A stretch of DNA of 64,000 bases from NCBI GenBank assembly GCA_002633005.1, contig NMRA01000051.1:807273-871272 (forward strand), written 5' to 3'. This DNA is from Phoronis australis. Lineage: Eukaryota > Phoronida > Phoronidae. Positions within the stretch are counted from its first letter, which is position 1. The number at the start of each line of letters is the position of its first letter. The notes under the pieces were generated by a model, which did not search any database, was not told where the DNA came from, and saw only the letters and a list, made by a program, of their open reading frames with translations. Shown here one piece after another: positions 13,496-24,009 of the stretch. The translations under genes were made by a program, and so were the position numbers.

Positions 13496-13790
13496 AATGG
13501 GGCTATTCGGGAAATCTGCAATAACTAGAGGGCGTGCGTGTACTAGTGGTGATAGATTAACAGCCNTTGTCCACGAATATAGTAACCTTAGGTCTTTTGG
13601 GAATTTGTGGCCACCTGCCGAAGACTAGCACCAGGGAAATTAGCAGTAATAAGGCTTAGCGCGACGACGTATTTTGATAAAAATTCCATCTTTTACCAGT
13701 TGTTTACATGCAGACAGCCACGCATGCGCAATTCAATCACCACTAGTGCAGCAGCGACACCTTGAGGAGAATTCTCCGAATAGCCCCATT
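13496..13790. repeat. imperfect inverted repeat (~300 bp, MITE-like)
   Basis: AATGGGGCTATTCGG at 13496 is mirrored by CCGAATAGCCCCATT ending at 13790. Further in, ACTAGTGGTGAT (about 13543) mirrors ATCACCACTAGT (about 13736). The arms span about 65 bp with gaps. No coding content. One ambiguous base lies at 13566. Confidence 0.6.
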
Positions 13791-14244
13791 GTGAAGCCTG
13801 TGAAGCTGATCCGGAACAGTGACGTTTGCGCCAGAATAATTTGCATTTATTAAAACGTACGTCCGACTTTATTGTAATGTGAACGTGGTATAAACAATTT
13901 ATAATAAAATTCATGTTGTTACGTGCACAGATCAGTTTCTTGATCTTCATGTCTTATAAAGAAGTTTGTTGGAAAGGTTGTCACTTTCCCCATATTTCTT
14001 CTCAGAGATCTATTTTAAGTTTCCAAAATAAAAACGAAAACAAATTGCGAAATTTCTATATCTTTACTTATTATTATGTTCACGGCGACAAACGCAACAT
14101 GTTCGTAGATTATGACTGGCAGGTCGCGTCTTGTGTAGTTTGACCTATGGTAGCACTGAGTGAAGCCGCGGACAGTTCTGCAGACCATATTTGGTGTAGA
14201 CCAGGATTGGCGTAAATTTTGAGGTTGACGTTACTAGTGCATGT

Positions 14245-14380
14245 GGAGGAGGCAGTGTGGCCTGGTTGACTAAGTGCCCGCTTTCTTTACTGGAGGTCGT
14301 GGGTTCGAGTCTCACTAGGTCACACTACTAGGCCCTTGAGCCAGGTTTCTAGCTCCTCAGCTCGGTTTTAATCTTATATT
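14245..14380 (+). repeat. tRNA-derived SINE-like element
   Basis: The A-box-like sequence GTGGCCTGGTTGACTAAG (about 14258) is followed at tRNA-like spacing by the near-canonical B box GGGTTCGAGTCTC (about 14311). A non-tRNA AT-rich body follows. The head resembles the minus-strand tRNA-like unit at 57891-57964. The lack of a clean acceptor stem argues for a SINE over a tRNA gene. Confidence 0.55.
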
Positions 14381-14570
14381 AAAAAGCATAAAAATATTTC
14401 CAGGTGATTAGTGCCATGGGCCCACATGCGAGGCCTGCGCACGTCTGGTACAACGTGTAGCAGACCGACTGCAATTATTTTTTTTACTAGTACATTTAGG
14501 TTCAGTCAATCTGGCTCGCTTTTATTTGTGAACACGTAGGGGATGAGACTAATCCATAGCATCGGCCCGT

Positions 14571-14696
14571 AGCGACTGGGAAATCTGCTGTGATTGCAGG
14601 TAGCTCTTAAACAACTCAGAACCGCAAAAAAGAGTTGGATGGCAGCACTTTTGTATCACGTTTTTGGAATCTGTAGGAAAGTTGCTTACAGAATCT
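14571..14696 (+). repeat. dispersed repeat R1, plus copy
   Basis: About 125 bp starting AGCGACTGGGAAATC aligns by eye, at roughly three quarters identity with small gaps, to the reverse complement of 20749-20876. Shared landmarks are GCTGTGATT, AGGTAGC, CAAAAAA and TCGGTAGGAAA-type blocks. No coding content; family unknown. Confidence 0.6.
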
Positions 14697-15389
14697 AATG
14701 TTGGCTTACATGTATGTCCGGCATTGACACGTTTTTGCAACCTTTTTCGAACCCTCGCTTCCTAGTTTTTCGTTGGAGGTGCAAAGGTAAAAATATGAGA
14801 CTGCATTGTCTACATTTGTAGCTGTTTTGATGAAAAACGACTCACAGCTTTTCATTTTGCTCATAGAGATTTTGTCTGGGTAGAAGAAAGACAGCCGCGA
14901 TACCAGGCATAACCCAGTGAGAACTGTGCAGTGCCTCCTATAGCCGAAACCACTACATCAGCGTGGCTTTGTCAGTACGGTAACACTTGGTAATGTGATA
15001 TTTGCAGATCGAATGAGAAACGTTTGCAGATCAAATGAGAAACGTCTATGCCGTGCATAGGTTTCCATTAGCACCACATCTGCACTTTCTCATTAGTTAC
15101 AGTGTGACTACAGTGAACATGTAGATTAATGTATTTTATCATTCTAGGTGACCGAGCATTTAGAAAAATAATTATGGCTTGTCCAGTTTCGTTGTGTATT
15201 TGGCTAATTTGTATGCAGATCAGTGATCCAAGCAGTTGCGCAGTTCAGGAAAGAAATTCCCCAGTGAACATGGCAGCCATGACTAAATTGTCAATAATTC
15301 ATTCGCTTTGCTGTGGAAGCGTTTTCACGAATGTGATAACGAACAGATATCTATAAGCAGGTGTGCACACGAGTGTGAATTCGAAATGC

Positions 15390-15507
15390 TGTAAAAAACT
15401 GGCCATCGTCGCCATCATTACAGTCGTCACCATAATAGATGCCACTATCATCGCCATCAACATCATAGCCGTCACCATCACCATCACCACACCTACCACC
15501 ATCACCC
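15390..15507 (+). repeat. CAT/CAC-type trinucleotide array
   Basis: A degenerate run of CAT, CAC and CGC units. It resumes in diluted form after the element at 15508, at about 15633-15700, as though that element had landed inside the array. Confidence 0.75.
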
Positions 15508-15632
15508 AGGGGCGGATCCGGGATATTAAGCTAGGGGGCAGGGCAGAGTATTAGCCAGAATTTTGAGACATTCGCAACCCCCAACTGCCAAATGGAATCT
15601 GGGAGAATTTTAGGGGCGTCCATGGCCCCATG
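15508..15632 (+). repeat. dispersed repeat R2 (GGGGCGGATCC family), copy A
   Basis: It starts AGGGGCGGATCCGGGATAT and contains GGGCAGAGTATTAGCC, GACATTCGCA and AATCTGGGAGAATTTTAGGG. The same ordered blocks occur at 45352-45470. The GGCGGATC terminal motif is common at ends of animal DNA-transposon relics, and a related end occurs at 57686. No open frame of note. Confidence 0.7.
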
Positions 15633-16627
15633 CCCCCACCCCCATGTCCACCACTGTCACCACCACCAACGTCCTCATCAGCATATTATCGCATTATCTT
15701 CTCCTAATCCTCCTTCTTCTTCATTTTCTTCACCTTGTTCTTCTTTCTTCTTTTTCTTAATCACCTGTGTTAGATTATCAAAGAAATTACAAATACACTG
15801 AAACGAGGAATCTGGGCACTGCACTTTATGTCAGGTAAATCCGTTTATCACTTATCAGCTGCTTACAAATGCATATTCCCTTCGGCGACTCACACTCGAT
15901 TTACGTAAAGCAGACTCCGGTTATAAGTTTAAAAGAGGTTAGTTGCATCGCAGTTTGCAAAAAGACAGAAATGTCCAGCTGGCAACTCCTAATGTTTTTG
16001 AGAAGCACATTTAGGATCGTTTTCTTGGCGTTCTGGGTTAATTTGTTTATGTTTTAAACTGTTAAGAGATAATGCACGTGCAGTTCACGTGGAACGATTC
16101 TCACACATAGGATCTATTTTTGGAATTTGAAAATGCGATATCTAAGAAAGCATATATTATATTGCTAAAATTTAGGAAGTCTCTTACAGAAATGAAAACG
16201 CAAGTGAAATAGATAATATTTATGTTCCACATATGTCCTAATGGTAAAGAACATGACGTGATGTTTTGTCCATTTAAGTTTGGAAAAATAAAAAATCGCC
16301 CACAGATGAAAACGTAAATGAAGTTTTATAACCGACTTGTGTCACATGGTAAAAACTACGTGATGTTCCGTCCTTTAAAATTTGAAATAAATCAAACTAA
16401 ATGTTTTTTAAAACATCTCAGATGCTTTTACAACACGAGTACATGTATATTAAGTTCCAAAAATGTTACGGCGAGAAAGACAAAACCAGTACGAAAAATG
16501 CTTGAAAGATTATTGCTAAATCAAAAAGACAATTGTATAATTGTTTGGTAGCACATTACTTGTTCAAACACAGGTTGCGCCATTTTTGAACAAACGTAAC
16601 TGACAAATTTGACTAAATTAAAACATC

Positions 16628-17043
16628 AGGTCTCGGAGTCTAATCTCTGAACTCAAAATGAAGCTCGAAAATAATTTTCACATTTTCTACTTTTGTGGGA
16701 GTTCAAGAGGAGAGTCTATTATTCAGTACTCGAGTGCAGGATGGTTTGCACACATAAGTGTCCAGCCTGAGTTCGCACTTGACTATCCCCACATTCGAGG
16801 AACAAGCCTATGTAAAAACTCGGTATTTGGGGTACAAACTCACGATTTGGAGTAAAAACGCGAACTTCGAATTCAAACACGAAGTCATGATAGCTTTAAT
16901 GTTCGGTTCATCAAGTATGAACGGGGATTACTGAGACAGTCACCTATGTAAACCATAATGTACACGAGCACAGAATAATAAATTCATACAAAAGCAGAAC
17001 GCGAAATGTTCAATTTTGAGTACAAAGATTAGAACTCAGGTCC
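16628..17043. mobile_element. MITE family M1, copy B
   Basis: The left end CAGGTCTCGGAGTCTAATCT is inverted at the right end (AAGATTAGAACTCAGG, 17025-17040). The inner motif TATTATTCAGTACTCGAG (about 16718) has an inverted counterpart ending near 16985 (GAGCACAGAATAATAAA). The element is therefore palindromic at two depths. No transposase. Confidence 0.7.
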
Positions 17044-17104
17044 ACCTAGTTGAATATGACGTTGATGAAAATCACAAGTACTTACTTGAGGTTGATCATA
17101 GCGA

Positions 17105-17183
17105 CATAGGCCTATGTATATGTATATGTATGTGTGCGTGCGTGCGTGCGTGTGTGTGTGCGTGTGTTTGTGTGTGTGTGTGT
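17105..17183 (+). repeat. TG/CGTG microsatellite
   Basis: TATG, CGTG and TG units run almost without interruption; a simple repeat. Confidence 0.85.
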
Positions 17184-17220
17184 AGAATTGGTTAAACACA
17201 CGATTGTTTTTGTCTTTTTA

Positions 17221-17471
17221 CAATTTCAAAGGGCAATCTCGGAAGCTCTCGGTATATATGTCGATCTTCAAAAGAGGAACAATAGAGCAAATCGCCAACA
17301 GTGTTGCAATTTCAGTAGGCACTTTCTGAAAATCACGGCATACCTGTGGACCCTCCAAAGAGTAACACTGAATGGAGCAGATCACCAACAATTTCAATAG
17401 ACATTCTTTAAAACCCACGATATATTTGTCGATCCTACAAAGAGCAACAATAAAGCAGATCACCAACGTAG
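17221..17471. repeat. tandem repeat S1, three ~84-bp units
   Basis: Units begin CAATTTCA at about 17221, 17307 and 17390. Each has an ACTTTCTGAAA-like block, then TGTCGATCCT, then AAAGAGCAACAATA, then AGCAGATCACCAAC. The units differ at many sites. Two further units occur at 18083-18227. The unit length is not a multiple of three, so the minus-strand open frame across it is not a conserved protein repeat. Confidence 0.8.
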
Positions 17472-17473
17472 CC

Positions 17474-17892
17474 AATACTCAGCTCTTAAGCAGAGGCGCA
17501 AGACCATAGAAGGGCTTTTCACCGATTGGTGAAATGGACATAAATCATAAAAATGGGAGGAAAATTCTTGTTTAGTGTGCCAGTACTAACCAAATCAAAT
17601 TCTCTTGACATGTTCATTAAATCGCAAACGGTCTTACCGGATACATTTCGCCTCTTTTTCCCTTCCTTCAGCAACAACGAATCAAATCGTCTGCCTTCTT
17701 CTAATCTTGTTTTGATCTAATGACGTCATGCAGTGACCCGGATGCCAGTCAGAGGGCCTAGAGAATACTTTAGTTTACGAGTTCACCGGAAGTTTAAAAT
17801 GCAAATGGCGGATTGACAAGAAAATTGTTTACAGTAAAGTAAAATCTTTGAGTGATTAAATTCTTTCGAAGGGTTTGATTTCCGTGCAGTTA
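17474..17892 (-). repeat. dispersed repeat E2, inverted copy
   Basis: The reverse complement matches 30815-31227 over its whole length. Landmarks are TTCACCGATTGGTGAAA (a perfect palindrome apart from its centre), GGTCTTACCGG, ATGACGTCAT and GATTTCCGTGCAGTTA at the end. It sits between two blocks of the S1 tandem repeat. No transposase or RT was recognised. Confidence 0.8.
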
Positions 17893-18082
17893 CATTCGTC
17901 GTATTATGTCAGCTGATAAATGTATTCCTGCGATCGCAAGTTCGGCGTGTACAGGTTAATGTTTGATGGGCAATTTGAGTGGGATTTGTATAACTTAATT
18001 CTTCACTTTCAATGTACGAACTTCCAACCCTGTTTAATGGTAGGTTTACTGATTCATCACCAACCGTATTGACTGCTTTCGA

Positions 18083-18227
18083 TTTCTATAGACACTTTCT
18101 GAAACTCATGGTAAATCTCTCGATCCCCCAAAGAACAACAATAGAGCAATAACGGTGTTGATTGTTTACAGTTTCATAGACACTCTCAGAAACTCACGGA
18201 AAACCTGTCGATCCTCACAGAATCTAC
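18083..18227. repeat. tandem repeat S1, two further units
   Basis: TATAGACACTTTCTGAAACT with TCGATCCCCCAAAGAACAAC, then a second, shorter unit (CATAGACACTCTCAGAAACT with CCTGTCGATCCTC). These match the array at 17221-17471, from which they are separated by E2 and about 190 bp. Confidence 0.7.
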
Positions 18228-20748
18228 TATACTGGTTTCCTCGCAATTCTAGGCCCGGATCCACAAAAGTTATACGCTGGATAGCAACAATGACCTGATA
18301 TTTAATTGTATTGACTGAGAAGACGTAAAGCCTCCGACGGACAATCGCTTTTTGTTGTCCTGATTAAATTTTTCGAGGTAAAAGCACGATATCTTCTCCA
18401 GTTGGTTTGCATAGATCAAAATCAACTGCAATTTTGCAAATACAGGAAATTTAGCTAATTTTGTTGACTTTTGTAGCCGAGTCAGTGATCACCAAATTTG
18501 CTCAAGATTCATTTGGGAAATTCATCAATCACGTCGCGTGAAATTCGAAAATTTACTAAAGCATGACACGCGATTGGACATGTTTGAAGTCAAGTATCGA
18601 GTAAAACACTTTGGATGTTACGGGCTCTGATGCATCCAGACGTGTATAGGTGTATTGGCCGCCGTATTCGACGACGTTTAACTGACTTAACGAATATGAT
18701 AACATATTCAACCGCCCTGATTTTTGTAGCCAGGGTTCACTTACAAGTATCTGATGTCGTTTATAACGATCACGAAATTGGATTCCAATAAGCCTTCTCA
18801 TCTGAAGTACTAGTAAATTACCGTAGAAGAATAATCCTATGATGAGTTAACCGCGCGCGTAACGTATGGTCTGCTGTACGTGTCCATTTTGTGGGTCCAG
18901 ATACGCCACCATTCGGCAGATTTGAGAGGACAGGGACCCGCAATGCTCCCATCTTCCTCCGGACACGACCACAACACACCGCCGACGTGCGTTTTTCAGA
19001 GTATACTCGTTTATTTTTCCTTCGAAAATTGTAGTGCCCCCCGCCCACCAGCCCTTGCGCCATCATCCGAGACCAACCGGTGAAATTTTGATCAGAACTG
19101 TTAATCTGTCGTAAGGAACGGAGTATTACATATGCTACGTGCTTCGAAATCAACAGAAGGCGTGCCTGATACGACATACAAGTAAATGCCTGTACAGCTA
19201 CGCTGTAAGTGTACACTGTTTATTCGGTGTCAATCAGAATTAGGTTTCCTTATATCCAAGTGGAGTGATAACTGGTGTTTGATCGACAGAATTCTCCGTG
19301 AACTCTTGACACTTTATAGCCAAATAATTATGAAGTAGAAATGAACGGATTAAAATATTACGAGAAGTACCTCGGTGGTCCACAGACGGCAAGCAGTTTG
19401 TGGCATTTACTGTTGTTTTTTTGTTATTTCCCATTTATGTGTAAGCTTACAGAAACATGGTGTTTCTTTCCGACCCATTTCCAATGACTGTAATGGTTAT
19501 AAATTATACAACTGAACTACAGTGATTAGTATTTCAGGTCCCTGGAGCTAAGTTGTCATGCATTGGTTGTCCATGAAATAAAACGGACATCAACTTTGCA
19601 TCATTACTGTCAGCGATCTTTCGTAAAACTCACTCTACACGATGCAAATTATGTAATTACATAGTATACAGTAATGAAGCATGTTATTTGAAGAAATGCG
19701 CATGTCATTGGCATTTTAAGGATCAGAAAAGCACGCTGTTGATGACGTTTTCAACATGTAACTCGACTAAGTAGTATTTGTTTGTGACAAACTGAACGTA
19801 TTCCTCCCCCAATCTATCTTGTTAAGACGATGTAATTGTGCACTCTTGACTTCAGACGTCAACAGACTATTAATACGCTGAATTACGTTAGATCACTCGT
19901 TGTTTAAATTGAATATGCGTACATATTAATTTGTAGAACAACACTCGTTCGAAGGTACTAAGCCTGCGGATTAAGTTAATTGCATTTACAGATGTTTGTT
20001 AATATCGTCAATGTACGAGTGTGATTTACGGAGAATACGCGTTTTATTACCATTAGCAAGACGGCATCTAGTACAAAAGTGAGTGGCTTGCGAAACTGTG
20101 ACCGATTTTTTCATGGCCCGTGACGATCTCTCACTACGTTAATTGCTTCTTTCCTTATTTGGTTTTGCCTGTGCGATTTGGTTTTGATAAAGCCAACTAA
20201 TCTAGCACATGCAGTGTCCAACTCAAAGAGCTATGGAAGGGGAACCCACTGAAGTGAGTGACCTGCATATGCAAAACCTTTTACATTGAAAAAGGAGTTG
20301 TCTTGTTTCCAAATTTGCATAATACATACATTGTTTTGCTGATATAGTGATTTATGGAAAACCGTCAGCAAATTTGTGGCTTCTGTCATTAGGGCCGTCC
20401 CGGATTTCACAGCCCACTCTAATCCCGCTGTACATTTGCTGCCTCGTTTCCGGAGGCACAGAACAGTTCTCACTGGGTTTTGCCTAGCAAAACACACATC
20501 ACTTGATTTGTAACCTTTTCTTCACTCTGTCAAAAACAGGATGCAAAGAATGGCATGTTTTCAATTATTTCACATAAAAAGCCCAGCAGATGAGCACAGA
20601 AACTTTATTCTTTCTTGTATTTTTGACCATTTCATTCCCACTGACAACCAAGCTAGACTAAGAAAAATAAGGGCAAAAAAATGCAAAATCGGCACTTTTC
20701 ACCCGAAAAACACCACTTCCCTGCCGATGCACGACTAAAACCAAACTT
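18228..20748. other. intergenic, no supported gene
   Basis: A GC- and CpG-richer island at about 18845-19080 holds open frames on the minus strand in two registers, but no domain or matched splice pair. The rest is AT-rich with nothing recognised. Confidence 0.4.
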
Positions 20749-20876
20749 AGAGACTGAAAGCAAATTTCCTACCGATTCAGAAAATGTGGTCCAAAAGTAC
20801 TGTCAACCAACTAGTTTTTTTGCAATTCTTGCTTGTTTGAGGGCTACCTAAAATCACAGCCAATTTCTCGGTCGCT
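20749..20876 (-). repeat. dispersed repeat R1, minus copy
   Basis: The reverse complement aligns with 14571-14696: AGCGACCGAGAAATT, GGCTGTGATTTTAGGTAGC, then ACAGTACTTTTGGA and ATCGGTAGGAAATTTG. Both copies lack coding content. Confidence 0.6.
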
Positions 20877-22351
20877 ACCCAACAATGCACAATTGCAGCC
20901 GGGGGCCGCCATCTTGAAGAAGAGTGCAGCTACAGCCAAGAAAGTGGCCTTTTTTTATTCACAGCATGTTCACAAATACAAAAAAAACCAAATTCACTGA
21001 GCCTACGTGCAATGCCCACCTACAAAATGCCCCCAAACTTGGCCTACCCCAAAATTTCTATATTTTGGGAGTGCAAATTGGCCGCGGCCGCAGCCTAACT
21101 ATTCAGTGCCACCTCCGTGCCACTAGAGTTTCACATGTCATTGCTGTTGTCTGATTCTTCACTAGTTTACTCGGTTGCATTACTCTATTCGTCCTTCCAA
21201 TATCAACGAAGTCGAACATTAGATATGTTGATATGAATTCAGTCCATCGAATTCTAGATACAATCTGTCCTATTGAAATTCAGTCCATCGAATTTCTGTT
21301 ATTTGTGATATTTCTGTAGCAAGGCAGTAGTATCTCTTCAAGAAATGTCTGCGACATCTCTTTAGCAAGCCGGTTACCTTTCTTCAAGAAATAGGCCTTC
21401 TTGAGTAGCTAACAGAATAAAAGTGGTAGAGTTAGTTCAAAACATAAAACCCACAAACGTCCTTCAAATGCTACTCATAGTTCCAAAACAATTCTCGGAA
21501 CAAAATCGCAGGATTCCGATAATGAACTCAAGACTTCGTCAAATACGGTGACGGACAGTCAAAATTAAAGTAATTTCTGATGAATAATAACAAGATTATT
21601 GTTGTTGTCTGAAAAGGCTCGTCCCAAAGTTGATCAGTTTCGAAGAATTTAAAGTTACGCAACTCTGCTAGCCTAACGTAAACATCTATCGAGTGATCGA
21701 ACACAAAATAATATGCTGATTCATTTCCTATGCACTGATAGGAGGCAATAAATTTCAGTTAACAGCCAATACATTTAATTAATTACACAACAACCACTAT
21801 AGAATTAAATATTATACTTCTCAAGTAGTACCCGAGTTGTAATGTATCTGTATCATAATCTGAATGATAAAAGTTAAATAAATAATATGTCCATCATACA
21901 TAATATCTCCCTGTAACAATGTGTTGGATGTCATCGGTGGCGACCTGGGACGCGTTCCGTTAAAGCAAGGAACTCTTGAGCTATTGTGTCGAGAAATGTT
22001 CGTATGCTCTGAAAATGGTGGCACTTCCGTATCCGGGTAGACAAAAGCAGAAGCCAAATTTATGAAATCCATTTACTCAAAACAACTTCAAGGAACAACT
22101 GAAAACCATTCGTGACAATCACTTCCCGGCTATTTGCTCCACAAAATTGCCATCAAACCTGACCTACTTTATTTTCTTCATTTTTGGGGAGCTACAAAGG
22201 CCTAAACCGTGGCCTTGCACCGTATGTAACGAGGTTCCCATGGAAATAAGGCTAGCACAAGTGTGTGATTAAAAACTGCTGATTTCTGTTCGCGTACAAA
22301 AAATTACACAGGAGTGAAATCAAACTGGACAATTTCACGCGAGTCAGCATA
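20877..22351. other. intergenic, short direct repeats only
   Basis: ATTCAGTCCATCGAATT occurs twice, 43 bp apart (about 21236 and 21279). A looser CTTCAAGAAAT repeat lies near 21338 and 21385. No gene seen. Confidence 0.45.
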
Positions 22352-22481
22352 GCCTTGTGAAGGGAAGTCACTTTACTGCAGAATCGGCCAGCGCACAGCC
22401 TAATGAAGGGAGGTCACTTCACTGCAGAATCGGCCAGAACAACTTGTGAAAGGAGGTCACTTGACTGCAGAATCGGCCAGC
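22352..22481 (+). repeat. 46-bp tandem repeat, three units
   Basis: Units share TGAAGGGA(A/G)GTCACTT and ACTGCAGAATCGGCCAG. Phase points lie at 22355, 22401 and 22444, so the third unit is 3 bp out of the 46-bp register. The match to the core is nearly exact. Confidence 0.9.
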
Positions 22482-23640
22482 TGAAAGCTAAGGCATGCGA
22501 TCGCTCCACAAATTTAACTGTATAATGACGGGAAGTAGGCCATTGTTTTCCCACCAGTCACGTTTTTTTAATGAGACATTCATTATTGATTAAATATCGG
22601 TTGCTAATGTGAATGCAAAGGTTGTAGTGATTTCTGGAGGCGAGTTCTAGTTCAACGCCACACACCGCGGCGACTCAGTGATCTCGGGGACGGTCTCTCG
22701 CACTCGTCACTACATTTCAATAACTGGTTACTGACATGAATTGATTGGAGTCTAATAGCGTCTTTTGGAAAATAGGTACATGTACATAAACGAAATAAAA
22801 ATTCTTTGACCCGTTACCAGTTAGGTACACGAATTCAACTCGAGCGGCTGGGCTATCCATATGAGATCCATGTTACGCCATTGAAAACTCGTTTCGACAT
22901 TGGAATGTCAACCATGTATACATTTTAAGAATTATCTACAAGTCTCTGTTTTCAAAATGAACACAAAATTAAGTGAGCTATTGAACATGAAGGTTGCTGA
23001 GACTAACCCAGTTAACATGCTGGTGTGGTTTGGTATCGCTTAATTGTACCTCTTGCATGATAGTTTGGTAGGTCATCAACTGAACGCAAGTCAAGTTTCC
23101 CGTGTAAAAATTTTCCGTCAGAATTACGCCGGCCGCCGGTAAGAAGTGACCAATGACTTAACACATTAGTTTCCATTGTTCTAAGCAAATATTTTCACAC
23201 CCGATTGTTTAATAAATGTACTACGGTTATATTAGTGAGATGTGTATTCCTGAGCTTTGGTTCATGAAGTGTAAGACAGCGTCTGCAAGCATGACTGATC
23301 TTCACGGATAAGCGGCTTACAGGCGTTGAAGGCGAAAAGTGCCAATAGGAGGGTCTGTATAGCGTCTTGACAGTAGAAACGTAATTGCCTGAAAAAAACG
23401 TGTATAAAATATCAATAGATGTAGCTTTTTTTCTAAACAAACAGTTATTTTTGCAGCACTCTGAGCTCGATAGTATTGCATGACGTCACAACAGACCGCA
23501 AACTGCGACATTGTGTTTCACTTCACGAACTGTAATTAACCATAGCTAGTTGGAATAAAACAGGACATGCGTACTGAAGCAAGCATGAGACCTCCGTCTG
23601 CTCCATCTGACCATATAGAGCAAAAATAAAGTATTAGTGC
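22482..23640. other. intergenic, no gene recognised
   Basis: No domain-bearing frame or repeat recognised. Confidence 0.45.
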
Positions 23641-23935
23641 TTATAAATCAAAGCTGTATTTCGCCCTGCTGAAGTGGCTAGAAACGAAAATGAGTTAAAG
23701 TTTTTACTCTGTCTGTCTCGTGATATTTCTTACGGTGATAGGATTCTATTTCCGTTACCAAATCGAGCCACTGGCAATGCATACATGCTCCATTTTTGAA
23801 GTAGAATTTCGATGTTCTTGGCCAACCACAGTAAAGTCTGAAGTGTTTTGCTGAGTCATTGATGGTTTTAATGTTTTTGTTGGTAAAGGAAATAGGACCA
23901 TATCACAGTAAAGAATATTGTAAGACCGTGTTTAA
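23641..23935. repeat. repeat F1 copy A, core bounded by 16-bp inverted repeats
   Basis: The core 23746-23895 starts CTATTTCCGTTACCAA and ends TTGGTAAAGGAAATAG. The left flank (TATTTCGCCCTG) and right flank (AGTAAAGAATATTGTAAGACC) match those of copy B at 31745-32060 in the same orientation. The core matches copy B only as its reverse complement. Confidence 0.65.
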
Positions 23936-23983
23936 GAGAGTAAAGTGCCTTATTCGATTATCGTTCATGCGCGCACCAAGAGA

Positions 23984-24009
23984 GGGGGGCTCATTCAAAT
24001 GAGCCCCCC
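23984..24009. repeat. perfect 12-bp hairpin
   Basis: GGGGGGCTCATT, two spacer bases, then AATGAGCCCCCC. This is a very stable potential cruciform. No poly-T follows and no gene lies near, so it is not read as a terminator. Confidence 0.8.

Noticed and set aside
17218-17475. Minus-strand frame with repeated LLVICSI-like segments, looking like a repeat protein.
   Set aside because: It is the 84-bp satellite; unit lengths are not multiples of three and the register changes between units.
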